A stretch of DNA of 64,000 nt from the NCBI RefSeq assembly GCF_018424685.1, contig NZ_QTKX01000003.1, forward strand, positions 434,001 to 498,000, written 5' to 3'. A program made the translations under genes and the position numbers. Positions 26,390-34,694 of this stretch are shown here, in pieces (positions within the stretch are counted from its first letter, which is position 1; each line of letters starts with the position of its first letter). The notes under the pieces were generated by a model. The model was not told the DNA's origin and made no database searches. It saw nothing but the letters and a program-made list of their open reading frames with translations. This stretch comes from Mesobacillus boroniphilus (GTDB lineage: Bacteria > Bacillota > Bacilli > Bacillales > Cytobacillaceae).

Positions 26390-26572
26390 ATGGAGCCGTT
26401 TTTTGGTTTGTTTGGCCTGTTTGGAATATTGTTGTCAATCGGATTGCCAATCGTTCTAATTGTACTTTTTGTGATGCTTGTCACCAGCACAAAAAGGCAG
26501 GAAGCATTATTGACTGATATCCTCGCTGAGTTGAGAAGGAAGGATTCAACTCAGGATCATCTGAATCGATAA
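26390..26572 (+). CDS. 60-residue single-pass membrane protein at the end of the lia operon
   Basis: Starts 18 bases after liaR with a strong site (AGGGAGGTG), so it is in the operon. It has one long hydrophobic helix (about residues 4-34), then a basic/charged cytoplasmic tail. Not part of the B. subtilis lia operon. Function unknown; a small modulator of LiaF/LiaS is one possibility. Confidence 0.75.
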   Translation: MEPFFGLFGLFGILLSIGLPIVLIVLFVMLVTSTKRQEALLTDILAELRRKDSTQDHLNR

Positions 26573-26603
26573 AACAAAAAAGAGGCCAGTGGCCCCAATA
26601 AAA

Positions 26604-26798
26604 TCAATTTGCTTTTTTGTCGATTACATCTAATTTCATAAGCATTTCGCTTAACGCTATGGATATGACTTCCCGTTCTTCAAATTCATTTGGATAACGG
26701 GAAGCACTATTTATATAGTCATGCTTTTCAGCTAACTTTTCCTTTATCTTTTTACACATCCAGAGCTGGTAATCAGAAAGTTCCAAGTGTCTAAGCAT
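26604..26798 (-). CDS. 64-residue hypothetical protein
   Basis: A charged, helical, soluble ORF (starts MLRHLELSDYQ, ends DVIDKKAN) with AAGGAG 9 bases before ATG 26798. Convergent with the lia operon; the two stops flank a small GGCCAGTGGCC hairpin. No family recognised; it is supported by its ribosome site and codon pattern only. Confidence 0.55.
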   Translation of the reverse strand: MLRHLELSDYQLWMCKKIKEKLAEKHDYINSASRYPNEFEEREVISIALSEMLMKLDVIDKKAN

Positions 26799-26965
26799 TG
26801 CCACCCACTCCTTCGTTATTTATCCCTTACCCGCGGGCCAAGCTTGCTTAAACGCTTTATCCACAAGATTAACTGTTTGGGAAAAATTGAGAAAATCCCA
26901 ATGTGAAACCACTGAACAGGATTTAATCAAACGTTTGTTTAAGATGGAAACGCTATTGAATAAGG

Positions 26966-27259
26966 TTGTAACGGACAGAAACACTGGCTGAAGCTGGATG
27001 ATTTTTAACGGACAGAAATTGTGGTAGAAGCGGAAAATTTGTCCGTCATCGGGGTTATGACGGACAGAAATCGAGGAAGAAGCGGAAAATCTGTCCGTCA
27101 TCGGGGTTATGACGGACAGAAATCAAGGAAGAAGCGGAAATTTTGTCCGTCATCGAAGGTATGACGGACAGAAATTGATGAAGAAGCGGGAAATCTGTCC
27201 GTTATCGTGGGTATGACGGACACAAATCGTGATAGAAATGAAAAAACTGTCCGTCATTA
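26966..27259. repeat. Tandem 52-bp repeat array A (GACAG-N23-CTGTC-N19)
   Basis: Five to six units. GACA starts lie at 27011, 27063, 27115, 27167 and 27219, exactly 52 apart, with a degenerate unit at 26974. Each unit reads GACGGACAG...GAGGAAGAAGCGGAAA...CTGTCCGTC: a 9-bp inverted repeat around a purine-rich 23-base core. Upstream of the ABC-F leader promoter. Confidence 0.9.
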
Positions 27260-27305
27260 AAATAACAAGAAGCTGATGAAAAACCAGGAACATAAAAGGA
27301 AAAAC

Positions 27306-27334
27306 TTGCTAAAATAAATATGTAATTGTAAAAT
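27306..27334 (+). promoter_or_regulatory. Sigma-A promoter of the ABC-F leader
   Basis: TTGCTA (27306-27311), 17 bases, TAAAAT (27329-27334). Confidence 0.65.
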
Positions 27335-27368
27335 AAAACTAACTATTATTGAACGGAGGTGAGGAGAG

Positions 27369-27524
27369 ATGATCAAGACTGTTTTTGTACGCGGATTTTG
27401 GAATGAGTTCCTTTATTTTTGTCGTGCAAAATTTGCTGTTGCAGCTGCCAACGGGATACGTGTGTCCTTTTTTAACAGCTTAATATCAAATACAAACGGT
27501 ATGATCATCTCTTTTCCCGCTTAA
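27369..27524 (+). CDS. 51-residue leader peptide upstream of the ABC-F gene
   Basis: ORF with a very strong ribosome site (GGAGGTGAGGAGAG) and promoter, beginning MIKTVFVRGFWNEF and ending NGMIISFPA. It is followed within 65 bases by two hairpins, one a full terminator, and then the ABC-F gene. This is the usual layout of ribosome-mediated attenuation of antibiotic-resistance ABC-F genes: a drug stalls ribosomes on the leader and prevents terminator formation. The peptide itself is probably of no other use; stalling codons are not identifiable by eye. Confidence 0.65.
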   Translation: MIKTVFVRGFWNEFLYFCRAKFAVAAANGIRVSFFNSLISNTNGMIISFPA

Positions 27525-27544
27525 TAGCAAGCTTCGGTGAATGG

Positions 27545-27566
27545 GGAGGGCTCAATGCCCTCCTTT
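27545..27566 (+). promoter_or_regulatory. Leader hairpin 1 of the ABC-F attenuator
   Basis: GGAGGGC tcaat GCCCTCC TTTT: perfect 7-bp stem just after the leader stop codon; may be a first terminator or an alternative structure. Confidence 0.55.
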
Positions 27567-27586
27567 TGTATTCATTGGATTGCAGT

Positions 27587-27622
27587 AGCCAGGAGCAGAG
27601 CCATCTGCCCCTGGCTTTTTTG
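27587..27622 (+). terminator. Attenuator terminator before the ABC-F gene
   Basis: AGCCAGGAGCAGA (27587-27599) gcca TCTGCCCCTGGCT (27604-27616) plus TTTTTT: 12 of 13 positions pair. Confidence 0.85.
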
Positions 27623-27686
27623 TGCTTATAAAACAAACCGGGCGGCGTTAGGTGAATAGGGGGATCGTTAATAGGAGGAAAAAATA

Positions 27687-29582
27687 ATGATAGCATGCAG
27701 TATTAACCATATAAGCAAAATGTACGGAGGCAATTTGATTTTTGAGGATTTGTCTTTTGAAATAAACGAGAACGACAGGGTTGGCCTGGTTGGACCAAAT
27801 GGATGCGGCAAGACAACGTTGATGAAGCTGATTGCCGGCATGGAAGAAGCGGATCAAGGGAAGATACATTGGAAAAAAGGCTTGCAAATCGGATATCTTG
27901 CCCAGGTTCCTGCCTACGAGGAAGGGATGACAGCGAGGGCAGTTCTAGAAACAGCTTTTGATGAGTTACTGGCTGTTCAGGAGGAGATGAAGCAACAAGA
28001 AATCGAGATGGCAGCGGCAGGCGAGGATTCGGTTAAGCTAGAAAGGCTGCTGGCAAAATACGGTGTTCTTCAGGAGAAGTTTTCTCTTGGAGGCGGTTAT
28101 GAAATGGAGGCGAATATTGACCGCATTGCCAACGGCTTGAAGATTGAGGGCTTGCTGGATTCCGATTTTAACAACCTTAGCGGCGGTGAAAAAACGAAAG
28201 TAGGCCTTGGATTGAGTTTGTTGAGAAATCCGGATTTGCTGCTTCTCGATGAGCCGACAAACCACCTTGATATCATGGCTGCTGAGTGGCTGGCCGAATT
28301 TTTGAAAGAATACGATGGGACAGTTGTGATCATCTCGCATGACCGTTATTTCCTTGACGAAACAGCGACGAAAATCCTCGACTTGGAGGATGGCGAGATT
28401 GACCTCTATCATGCCAATTATTCAGGGTTCATCAAAGAAAAAGAAGCAAAATTACTGCGTGAATTCCAGGCGTATGAAGAGCAGCAGCGGAAAATCAAGA
28501 AGATGAAAGAGGCAATCAAGCGTCTGCGTGATTGGGCGAATAGATCGAACCCGCCAAGTGCAGCTCTCCATAAAAGGGCGACGAACATGGAGAGAGCGCT
28601 GGCCAGAATGGAGAAGTTGGACCGACCGGTTTTAAACAGGAAGAAAATGAATTTTGAACTGGAGACAGGTGCCCGGAGCGGTAAGGATGTGCTGGTTTAT
28701 AAGGATGTTGAAAAATCATTTGGAGGGAGAGAGCTTTTTTCAAACGTCAATCTCCAGCTGCACTATAAGGACCGGGCGGCGATTGTCGGCGAAAATGGCT
28801 CTGGTAAAACAACTCTGCTAAAATTCATCCAGGGTGACATTAAGCCTGACGATGGAGAAGTGCGTAAAGGAAGCAATGTTAAAATCGGATACCTATCACA
28901 GCATATGGAACTTTCCAGTCAGAAAGGCACCGTGCTTGATGCATTCCGGAACGAGGTAGTAATGAATGAGGGAGAGGCCCGAAATGTGCTGGCAGGATTC
29001 CTGTTCTATGGTGCATCTGTTTTTAAGAAAGTTTCACAGCTGAGCGGGGGCGAACGAATGAGGCTTCGACTTGCACAGTTGATGCATCAAGATCTTAATT
29101 TCCTTATTCTTGATGAACCGACCAATCATCTCGATATCGATTCACGTGAAGTACTGGAGGAGGCGCTGGATGGATTTGAGGGTACGCTCCTGGCTGTCTC
29201 CCATGACCGCTATTTCCTGAATAAGCTTTTTGATAAGGTTTACTGGCTTGAGGACGGGGAGCTGACGGAAATAGAAGGCAATTACGACCGGGCGAGAGTG
29301 AAAATGGCGGAGAAACGGAAGCGGTGGGAGGCTGCTAATCCAGCTCCTGCGGAATCTGTAAAACCTCCTAAAAGGGAAGAAATAGTCAAACAACCTGTTG
29401 TTGATCATGAGGAAGAAGTCCTGTTCGAAGAAATCGAGAGTCATGAAAAATCGATTGCCACACTTGAACAGCAAATGGCCATAATGACCGATCTTGCAAT
29501 GCTCCAGGAGCTTCACGCTGAAAAAGAAGCTTTAGAGTCAAAACGAAATCAGCTGTATTCAAAGCTTGAGGAAATATCATAA
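27687..29582 (+). CDS. ABC-F family ATPase (ribosome-associated)
   Basis: A 631-residue protein with two nucleotide-binding domains and no membrane segments. NBD1: GPNGCGKTT, LSGGEKTKVGLG, LLLLDEPTNHLD; NBD2: GENGSGKTT, LSGGERMRLRLA, FLILDEPTNHLD; both DEPTNHLD boxes are intact. The interdomain linker (about 245-305) is helical and charged, the P-site tRNA interaction motif of this family; a C-terminal coiled coil (about 570-631) follows. ABC-F proteins rescue stalled or drug-bound ribosomes. The leader-terminator upstream argues for antibiotic-inducible control, as for VmlR-type genes. The subfamily cannot be fixed by eye. Confidence 0.93.
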   Translation: MIACSINHISKMYGGNLIFEDLSFEINENDRVGLVGPNGCGKTTLMKLIAGMEEADQGKIHWKKGLQIGYLAQVPAYEEGMTARAVLETAFDELLAVQEEMKQQEIEMAAAGEDSVKLERLLAKYGVLQEKFSLGGGYEMEANIDRIANGLKIEGLLDSDFNNLSGGEKTKVGLGLSLLRNPDLLLLDEPTNHLDIMAAEWLAEFLKEYDGTVVIISHDRYFLDETATKILDLEDGEIDLYHANYSGFIKEKEAKLLREFQAYEEQQRKIKKMKEAIKRLRDWANRSNPPSAALHKRATNMERALARMEKLDRPVLNRKKMNFELETGARSGKDVLVYKDVEKSFGGRELFSNVNLQLHYKDRAAIVGENGSGKTTLLKFIQGDIKPDDGEVRKGSNVKIGYLSQHMELSSQKGTVLDAFRNEVVMNEGEARNVLAGFLFYGASVFKKVSQLSGGERMRLRLAQLMHQDLNFLILDEPTNHLDIDSREVLEEALDGFEGTLLAVSHDRYFLNKLFDKVYWLEDGELTEIEGNYDRARVKMAEKRKRWEAANPAPAESVKPPKREEIVKQPVVDHEEEVLFEEIESHEKSIATLEQQMAIMTDLAMLQELHAEKEALESKRNQLYSKLEEIS

Positions 29583-29590
29583 AACAAGTT

Positions 29591-29624
29591 GAAGAACTGC
29601 TTATAGAGGCAGTTCTTCCTTTAT
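29591..29624 (+). terminator. Terminator after the ABC-F gene
   Basis: GAAGAACTGC / GCAGTTCTTC perfect stem with CTTTATTTT tail. Confidence 0.88.
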
Positions 29625-29654
29625 TTTACTGGTAAAAATACGCTGGATTTTCCA

Positions 29655-29725
29655 ATTCGCTATAAAAATAAGAATATCGCTATAAAAGAGAAATTATCGC
29701 TATAATAAAGAGAATTTCGCTATAA
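29655..29725. repeat. Four CGCTATAAA repeats
   Basis: TTCGCTATAAAAATAAGAA, ATCGCTATAAAAGAGAAA, ATCGCTATAATAAAGAGAA and TTCGCTATAAAACC: four spaced copies of an 11-base word at 17-21 base steps in the gap after the ABC-F terminator. Confidence 0.7.
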
Positions 29726-29832
29726 AACCCTTTCGTCTAATGAAGAATCCCTTTTTTGAACCCCCCTTCATATTGTCCAGACTTGTCTCATATGTTTATA
29801 GGAGTAAATGAGACGGGATTGGGAGAGAAGCT

Positions 29833-31164
29833 ATGAATACTTTTTTAAAAGGGATGTCTATCCTCGTGATTGCTACTTTTCTTGGAGAAGTGGTGGAGTT
29901 CCTCGTCAATATGATTCTGGCAAGGGAGCTCGGGGAAAGCGGTATGGGGCATTACATGACGATATTGCCGACGATTTTCCTGATCATGATGCTCGCGAGC
30001 TTTGAGCTGCCGGTGTCGATTTCAAAGATGATCGCGGAGAGGGATGAGTCTTACCACCGGAGCATGATCAGCCATGCCATCAGGCTGGCGGTGGTATTCA
30101 CAACAGTGTTGCTAATTGGTGCTGCCATTCTGCTTCCAAGCATTCCTGTATTCAAGGATTATCACCCCCTGCTTAAATGGGTCGTGCTGTCACTGATACC
30201 GGTGATGACGATTACTGCTATCGCCAGGGGATTTTTCATGGGAAAACAGGATATGGGGAAAATTGCGATTTCCCATTTTATCAGAAGAGCTGTTCAGCTC
30301 CTGTTGCTCTCAGCGGTTTTTCAGTTTTTTGAGTTTGGAAGCGAAACGGCGCTCCTGGTTGCTTTTTGCACACTGGCGGGAAGCGAGCTCGTCGTGTTCC
30401 TTTATCTATTACACTACTTCATTATGTCTTATCAGAAGATTAAAAGTGTATCAGGTAAGCATGTAAGCGGGCGAGAGGTGAGAAAGAGTCTTGTGGAGGT
30501 TTCCGTGCCGACGACCGGCCTGAGGATTTTTCATTCCCTGACGCATGCTGTTCAGCCATTTCTGATAAAATTTGCGATTGTCAGTGCTGGATTAACAGCG
30601 GAAATGGCAACGGAACAATTCGGGATGATGGCGGGAATTGCGATGACGATTGGATTTTTCCCGGCGTTTATAGCCCATTCCTTTCTGATCATCCTGATTC
30701 CGACTGTATCGAAGGCATATGCGGAAAAAGAGTTCTTTAAGCTGCAAAAATTGCTGCAGCAGGTAATGCTGTTAACATTGCTTTATGGATTGCCGGCTGT
30801 AACTGCTTTTTACTTTCTGGCAGAGCCACTGACTAATACCTTCTTTCATTCTAAGCAGGCAGCGGTCTTTTTGCAGCTGCTGGCGCCATACTTCCTGTTC
30901 CACTACTTCACCATCCCGATGCAGGCGTATTTGATCGGACTTGGATTGGTGAAGGACGCCTTTATTCACTCCGTTTATGCTACGATTGTTACCTTTTCAC
31001 TGATTTACCTCGTCGGCTCAAGACCGGAATGGGGGATGGAAGGGGTTATCGTAGGCATGAATACGGGCAGTATGGTTATCTTGCTGCTGCATTACCTGAC
31101 GATTTGTAAAAAAATCGGCATTACCTGGCGGGCTAAGAGTGTGATCAAAGATTCTAGATTTTAA
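29833..31164 (+). CDS. SpoVB/MviN-like polysaccharide flippase (YkvU-size)
   Basis: A 443-residue membrane protein with about 12-14 helices, of the MOP superfamily SpoVB branch (GESGMGHYMTILPTIFL near the N terminus; ARGFFMGKQDMGKIAIS in the middle). The family flips lipid-linked saccharides such as cortex precursors. The length equals B. subtilis YkvU (about 445), rather than SpoVB (518), so a spore-cortex role like YkvU's is plausible but unproved. RBS GGGAGAG; monocistronic. Confidence 0.85.
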   Translation: MNTFLKGMSILVIATFLGEVVEFLVNMILARELGESGMGHYMTILPTIFLIMMLASFELPVSISKMIAERDESYHRSMISHAIRLAVVFTTVLLIGAAILLPSIPVFKDYHPLLKWVVLSLIPVMTITAIARGFFMGKQDMGKIAISHFIRRAVQLLLLSAVFQFFEFGSETALLVAFCTLAGSELVVFLYLLHYFIMSYQKIKSVSGKHVSGREVRKSLVEVSVPTTGLRIFHSLTHAVQPFLIKFAIVSAGLTAEMATEQFGMMAGIAMTIGFFPAFIAHSFLIILIPTVSKAYAEKEFFKLQKLLQQVMLLTLLYGLPAVTAFYFLAEPLTNTFFHSKQAAVFLQLLAPYFLFHYFTIPMQAYLIGLGLVKDAFIHSVYATIVTFSLIYLVGSRPEWGMEGVIVGMNTGSMVILLLHYLTICKKIGITWRAKSVIKDSRF

Positions 31165-31223
31165 AGGAAAACAATGATTTTCGGAGAATTAATTAAACAG
31201 CTTAATTTTTCAGGAGTGATGAT

Positions 31224-31664
31224 GTGGAAAAAGTATTGCGCGGACACCATCTCCTCTGTGTCCATGGTTTCAGGGGGATGGGCTACAGCCCTGAGTTTGT
31301 GAAGAAGATGGAGAGTATCGTAAAAGATATACGCGATCCTGAGCAGGATTTTTACATAAAGGTGGTTGCTGCGTTCGATGACGCATGCATGTCCTGTCCA
31401 CATAGAGGCCTTGAGATATGTGAGGCGAGTGAGGGGTCGAATGAACATGTGCTGACGATGGATGGGAATGTCATTCGTCATTTAGGTCTTGTGCCGGGCG
31501 AACGTTATTTAAAATCTGAGCTTGTCAAATGGACTGCGGAAAAGGTTGAACCCGATGATCTTGATGACCTTTGTAAAAACTGTTCATGGCTCTCATACGG
31601 AGTATGCAAGGAAGGAATTGCCGAACTCCGAGCAAACACAAAATGCCTGACTCATGGTGGTTGA
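31224..31664 (+). CDS. DUF1284 cysteine-rich (probable iron-sulfur) protein
   Basis: A 146-residue soluble protein with the DUF1284 N-terminal mark RGHHLLC and eight or more cysteines, including CMSCPHRGLEIC (about 54-65), CKNCSW and CLTH near the end. The spacing suggests bound iron-sulfur cluster(s). Function unknown. GTG start with AGGAGTGATG upstream. The 3' end overlaps a long hairpin shared with the opposite-strand gene. Confidence 0.85.
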   Translation: MEKVLRGHHLLCVHGFRGMGYSPEFVKKMESIVKDIRDPEQDFYIKVVAAFDDACMSCPHRGLEICEASEGSNEHVLTMDGNVIRHLGLVPGERYLKSELVKWTAEKVEPDDLDDLCKNCSWLSYGVCKEGIAELRANTKCLTHGG

Positions 31665-31695
31665 TTCGAATACCATCGAGTCAGGCATCTTTAAA
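31643..31695. terminator. Shared convergent terminator overlapping the DUF1284 3' end
   Basis: ATGCCTGACT / AGTCAGGCAT plus inner ATGGT/ACCAT; it begins inside the DUF1284 coding region and ends inside the stop region of the opposite gene. Confidence 0.7.
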
Positions 31696-32340
31696 TTTTT
31701 CATCTATCAAAGGGTTATTTCCATATAAAACAAGACGGTCACCGGCTTCAAGCTTTGTTTTATGAGATTTCTGCCGGATATTGATATCACCTCTTTTAAT
31801 AAACAAAAGAATAAGATCGTCTTTTTGAGTGACCACTTCATCAAAGGTCTTTCCGGCGAAGGGAGAATCTTTCTTAATCGAAATCTCCCGTACTTCATCT
31901 TCATCATCCATCAAAAGCACATCCCGGATGGGCAAATCCGCAAGCTCGTAGTTCTCCTTTAGTTCTCTTTTCATTTTAGTCGCCATCATTTTTTGCACTG
32001 TTGGTGTTTTTAAAATAAATAGCAGGATCAATAGTCCTCCTGCAACATAGGTAATTTCCATCGTGTAAAAATTGTCAGTCAGGAGATTGCTGATCGCGGA
32101 AATAATCACTGCAAGCGAGAAAGCTCCAAATAAAATCAAAAAAGCACCCAATCTTCTTCTGACAGGATGGTCGATGATCAGCTCAGATTCACCTGTGGTA
32201 AAACCAGTGCCTGTTAGCATGGAAATAACCTGAAACCTGGCAACTTTTCTGTCTAGGCCCGTTGTGACAAAAATAGAAGTGTTAATTTCTATTACAGTAA
32301 AAACGATGAAAAAGTAAATAAAAATAAATAGGATACCCAC
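31681..32340 (-). CDS. Membrane protein with cytoplasmic TrkA-C (RCK_C) domain
   Basis: About 219 residues. Four hydrophobic segments lie in roughly the first 110 residues, followed by a TrkA-C regulatory domain (EISIKKDSPFAGKTFDEV ... AGDRLVLYGNN). TrkA-C domains bind c-di-AMP or other ligands in potassium channels and transporters, but no selectivity filter or antiporter motif is visible here. I prefer GTG at 32340 (AGGGGG 9 bases upstream); a GTG at 32358 is also in frame. Function unknown. Confidence 0.8.
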   Translation of the reverse strand: MGILFIFIYFFIVFTVIEINTSIFVTTGLDRKVARFQVISMLTGTGFTTGESELIIDHPVRRRLGAFLILFGAFSLAVIISAISNLLTDNFYTMEITYVAGGLLILLFILKTPTVQKMMATKMKRELKENYELADLPIRDVLLMDDEDEVREISIKKDSPFAGKTFDEVVTQKDDLILLFIKRGDINIRQKSHKTKLEAGDRLVLYGNNPLIDEKFKDA

Positions 32341-32402
32341 TACCCCAAGCCCCCTCACAGTACCTAGTATTGATTGATGAGGTTAAAATTAAACAAAAAT
32401 AG

Positions 32403-32426
32403 ACCGGGGAACCATTTCCCCGGACG
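32403..32426. terminator. Terminator of the 87-residue gene
   Basis: ACCGGGGAA ccat TTCCCCGG just after the stop of the minus-strand gene at 32429. Confidence 0.6.
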
Positions 32427-32428
32427 GT

Positions 32429-32692
32429 TTATCTTTGTTCTTGCAGATTCTCGTTGTAATAGTTTACCCCGTACATAGCGCCTTCGCTGACCATTTTGTT
32501 GTCTTCAACGTCCAATGGGTCAGGGTTTCCAGCTTTTTGTACAGGAATCACATCTGGCTTCGATGGCATGACCTTTTCTTTCACTTGAGTAGCCATATTA
32601 GTAATCTTTTCCTTATTTTCAGGTTTCATTGCCATCCATAAAGCGGCAGCTCCCACACCTAACATTACTGCGTTTTTGGTTTTTGTTTGCAT
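32429..32692 (-). CDS. 87-residue hypothetical protein with N-terminal membrane segment
   Basis: One short hydrophobic helix near the N terminus (AVMLGVGAAALWMAM), then a charged region (KPENKEKITNMATQVKEKVM), and a tail ending YYNENLQEQR. Reminiscent of YtxH-type stress proteins in layout, but not assigned. Strong RBS (AGGAGGGAATATAAAATG). It diverges from the corA-like gene. Confidence 0.75.
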   Translation of the reverse strand: MQTKTKNAVMLGVGAAALWMAMKPENKEKITNMATQVKEKVMPSKPDVIPVQKAGNPDPLDVEDNKMVSEGAMYGVNYYNENLQEQR

Positions 32693-32843
32693 TTTATATT
32701 CCCTCCTATTAATAACACTTATTTAAAAGTGTATAGAGGCTTGAAGCGATTTTTATCTGCCCCGTATATGTCATGTTTACCCGCTCTATGAAAATCAAAA
32801 ACATTTTTAAAATGGAAGGCTTGCCAAGTATTAGCCGACATTA

Positions 32844-32869
32844 GTTTCGAATCCTGCTTTTCAGGGAAA
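32844..32869 (+). promoter_or_regulatory. Candidate sigma-B promoter for the CorA-like gene
   Basis: GTTTCG (32844-32849), 14 bases, GGGAAA (32864-32869). Confidence 0.4.
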
Positions 32870-32912
32870 AGTAACACTTGAAAATTGATTGAAAGAGAAA
32901 GGTCTGAGACCA

Positions 32913-33851
32913 TTGCGGCAAACATTCAATGAGGAAAAATGGATATGGTTTGATTTTGAGAAAGCGGATCAATCACAAATCGAGGAAGTTATATCCAATT
33001 ATCCAACATGCGAGAACTGGTATACCAACATAAAAGAAAGGCAGGCGAATCTCCTTCAGCTCAACACTGAAACAAGGGGAGAGGAACATATTTGGGGCTC
33101 GCTTATTTATAAACAGAATATCGAAGAACAGCATGAAAAAAATATCTTCCATTTTTATATAAGCAAAGATTTCTTTATTACTATTGATTTTGATTTTACA
33201 GTGCTGGAATCAGACCCTTTAAGTGTTAACAAGCAAATGGAGCAATCAGAAAATGCTGTTGATGGCTTCTTTGTACTCCTAGGGGAGATCCTGGTGAATT
33301 ATCTGCAAAAAATAGATGAATATGAAGAGCGGCTCCATGAGCTTTTATGGAAAATGAAAGAACAAAACAACCGTGAAATCCTTGAAAAAATATATGAAAA
33401 CAGGCATGAACTGCTAATTTGGAAAAATCTTTTGGTACCAATCAATGAATTGAAGTTCATCGCTGAAGAAGCCTATGGCAAGGAAATTCATGAAATGAGT
33501 GAATTTAGCCGGGTTGTGACACGTGTTGAACGGGTACAGACGCTCCTGGATGAGTACCAGCAAGCGATTGACACGATGATCAATCTAGAAGAAGTGGTAT
33601 CCACCCTTCGCGGAAATGAAATCATGAAGACTTTAACCGTCATGACGGTGTTATTTACACCAGTAATGGCCTGGGGAGCGCTGTGGGGCATGAACTTTAA
33701 AGTTATGCCGGAATTAGAATGGAAATTTGGCTACGCACTTGCGGGTGCTTTAATTTTATTCTCCACGATAGCACTTTTTTATTATTTGAAAATTAAAGGC
33801 TGGATGGGAGATATATTAAGAGTAAAAGGGAAGAACCGGTTTTTTGAATAG
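32913..33851 (+). CDS. CorA-family divalent cation transporter
   Basis: A 312-residue protein: long N-terminal cytoplasmic alpha-beta domain, a long helix, and two C-terminal membrane helices with the selectivity loop GMN (WGMNFKVMPE) after helix 1. CorA proteins are pentameric Mg2+/Co2+ (some Zn2+) channels. TTG at 32913 is favoured (AAAGG 11 bases upstream) over TTG at 32889, which has no ribosome site. The loop has MPE as usual, but the protein is somewhat divergent from the main Bacillus CorA/YfjQ. Confidence 0.88.
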   Translation: MRQTFNEEKWIWFDFEKADQSQIEEVISNYPTCENWYTNIKERQANLLQLNTETRGEEHIWGSLIYKQNIEEQHEKNIFHFYISKDFFITIDFDFTVLESDPLSVNKQMEQSENAVDGFFVLLGEILVNYLQKIDEYEERLHELLWKMKEQNNREILEKIYENRHELLIWKNLLVPINELKFIAEEAYGKEIHEMSEFSRVVTRVERVQTLLDEYQQAIDTMINLEEVVSTLRGNEIMKTLTVMTVLFTPVMAWGALWGMNFKVMPELEWKFGYALAGALILFSTIALFYYLKIKGWMGDILRVKGKNRFFE

Positions 33852-33866
33852 CGGGATGATAATAGA

Positions 33867-33894
33867 AAAAATCGCCCATTGAAGGGCGATTTTT
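33867..33894. terminator. Bidirectional terminator, CorA / DUF3243
   Basis: AAAAATCGCCC attgaa GGGCGATTTTT between convergent genes. Confidence 0.9.
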
Positions 33895-34227
33895 CTATTC
33901 AGCTAATTTTACAAGCATATGGGCCAATGCGTGCTGCTCTTCTTTTGTGCCGACCTTCCATAGTTCCTGTAGCAGCTGCTCCTCTTTGTTGCGAGGTGTC
34001 ACCTTGTCTGCGAGGTAATCGGCAACCTTTTCAGCCGTTTTCGCAAGCTGCTCTTCATCAAGCCCCGCTGTCTTGCCCAGCTTGATCCGTTTGCTCAGAT
34101 AGGTTCTGAATTCATTGAAATCACCAAGGATTTCATCTGCCTGTTGTGTATCCATCCGTTCGAGGGTCTCATCTACCTTGCTAGTATCGACATCGCCATC
34201 TTTATGAATCATATGGTCTTTTTCCAT
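33895..34227 (-). CDS. DUF3243 family protein
   Basis: A 110-residue soluble helical protein. The C-terminal 85 residues match the DUF3243 family (B. subtilis YmfJ): FNEFRTYLSKRIKLGKTAGL, ADYLADKVTPRN and a TKEEQHALAHMLVKL end. The extra acidic N-terminal 25 residues are unlike YmfJ. Function unknown. RBS AAGGAGG; a sigma-B type promoter lies upstream, suggesting a stress role. Confidence 0.85.
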   Translation of the reverse strand: MEKDHMIHKDGDVDTSKVDETLERMDTQQADEILGDFNEFRTYLSKRIKLGKTAGLDEEQLAKTAEKVADYLADKVTPRNKEEQLLQELWKVGTKEEQHALAHMLVKLAE

Positions 34228-34260
34228 GATAAAAACCTCCTTGTTAAAGATATATATTAA

Positions 34261-34287
34261 ATACCCAGATGTCGGAATCTAGTAAAC
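34261..34287 (-). promoter_or_regulatory. Sigma-B promoter for the DUF3243 gene
   Basis: On the minus strand GTTTAC (34287-34282), 15 bases, GGGTAT (34266-34261), 34 bases before the coding start. Confidence 0.65.
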
Positions 34288-34329
34288 CTTTGGGAGCACA
34301 TTCAGATTGTAAGCTTCATGCAAAAACTC

Positions 34330-34575
34330 GTGAAGTGTGATACTCAGAGGGTCTTTTCGTTTGTGATAAATTGATCTTTACTAAACTCGATAGGCGTCAA
34401 AAAAGAAAAAATCAAAGTGCCGATTTTTTCCTTGCTTAAATATCTTGTGAGGTTTAATACTATGAGGCTCTTTTCGTATGGGATGAAGTTATTTTTTAAA
34501 ATCTTTATAGACGTTTAAAAAGGAAAAATTCCTAAAGCCGAATTTTTCCTGGATTGCAATTTAATATTAAGATGA
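34330..34575. repeat. Imperfect 117-bp tandem duplication in a non-coding gap
   Basis: The segment starting near GAGGGTCTTTTCG (34347) recurs 117 bases on (GAGGCTCTTTTCG, 34464). Both copies contain AAAAA-GGAAAAAxTC-AAAGxCGA-TTTTTCC, an inverted repeat GGAAAAA/TTTTTCC. No ORF. Confidence 0.6.
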
Positions 34576-34588
34576 AAAGAGCTTTATC

Positions 34589-34624
34589 AAAAAAGGTGCG
34601 GGCCACTGGGCCTGCACCTTTTTT
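34589..34624. terminator. Strong bidirectional terminator
   Basis: AAAAAGGTGCGGGCC actg GGCCTGCACCTTTTT; lies downstream of the minus-strand 40-residue gene. Confidence 0.85.
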
Positions 34625-34694
34625 GAGTCCGACATACGGACGATGGGAGGAGTATTCCTCTGTTATTCAATTTGCGCTCTGGGATGAATCGATA

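Noticed and set aside
26820..27101. 93-residue minus-strand ORF over the repeat array
   Set aside because: Repeat-derived, no RBS, no homology.
26966..27259. CRISPR-like array
   Set aside because: Units are near-identical over their whole length with no unique spacers, and no cas genes are near.
27505..27696. 63-residue minus-strand ORF over the attenuator
   Set aside because: Covers the terminator hairpins and the ABC-F leader; no RBS.
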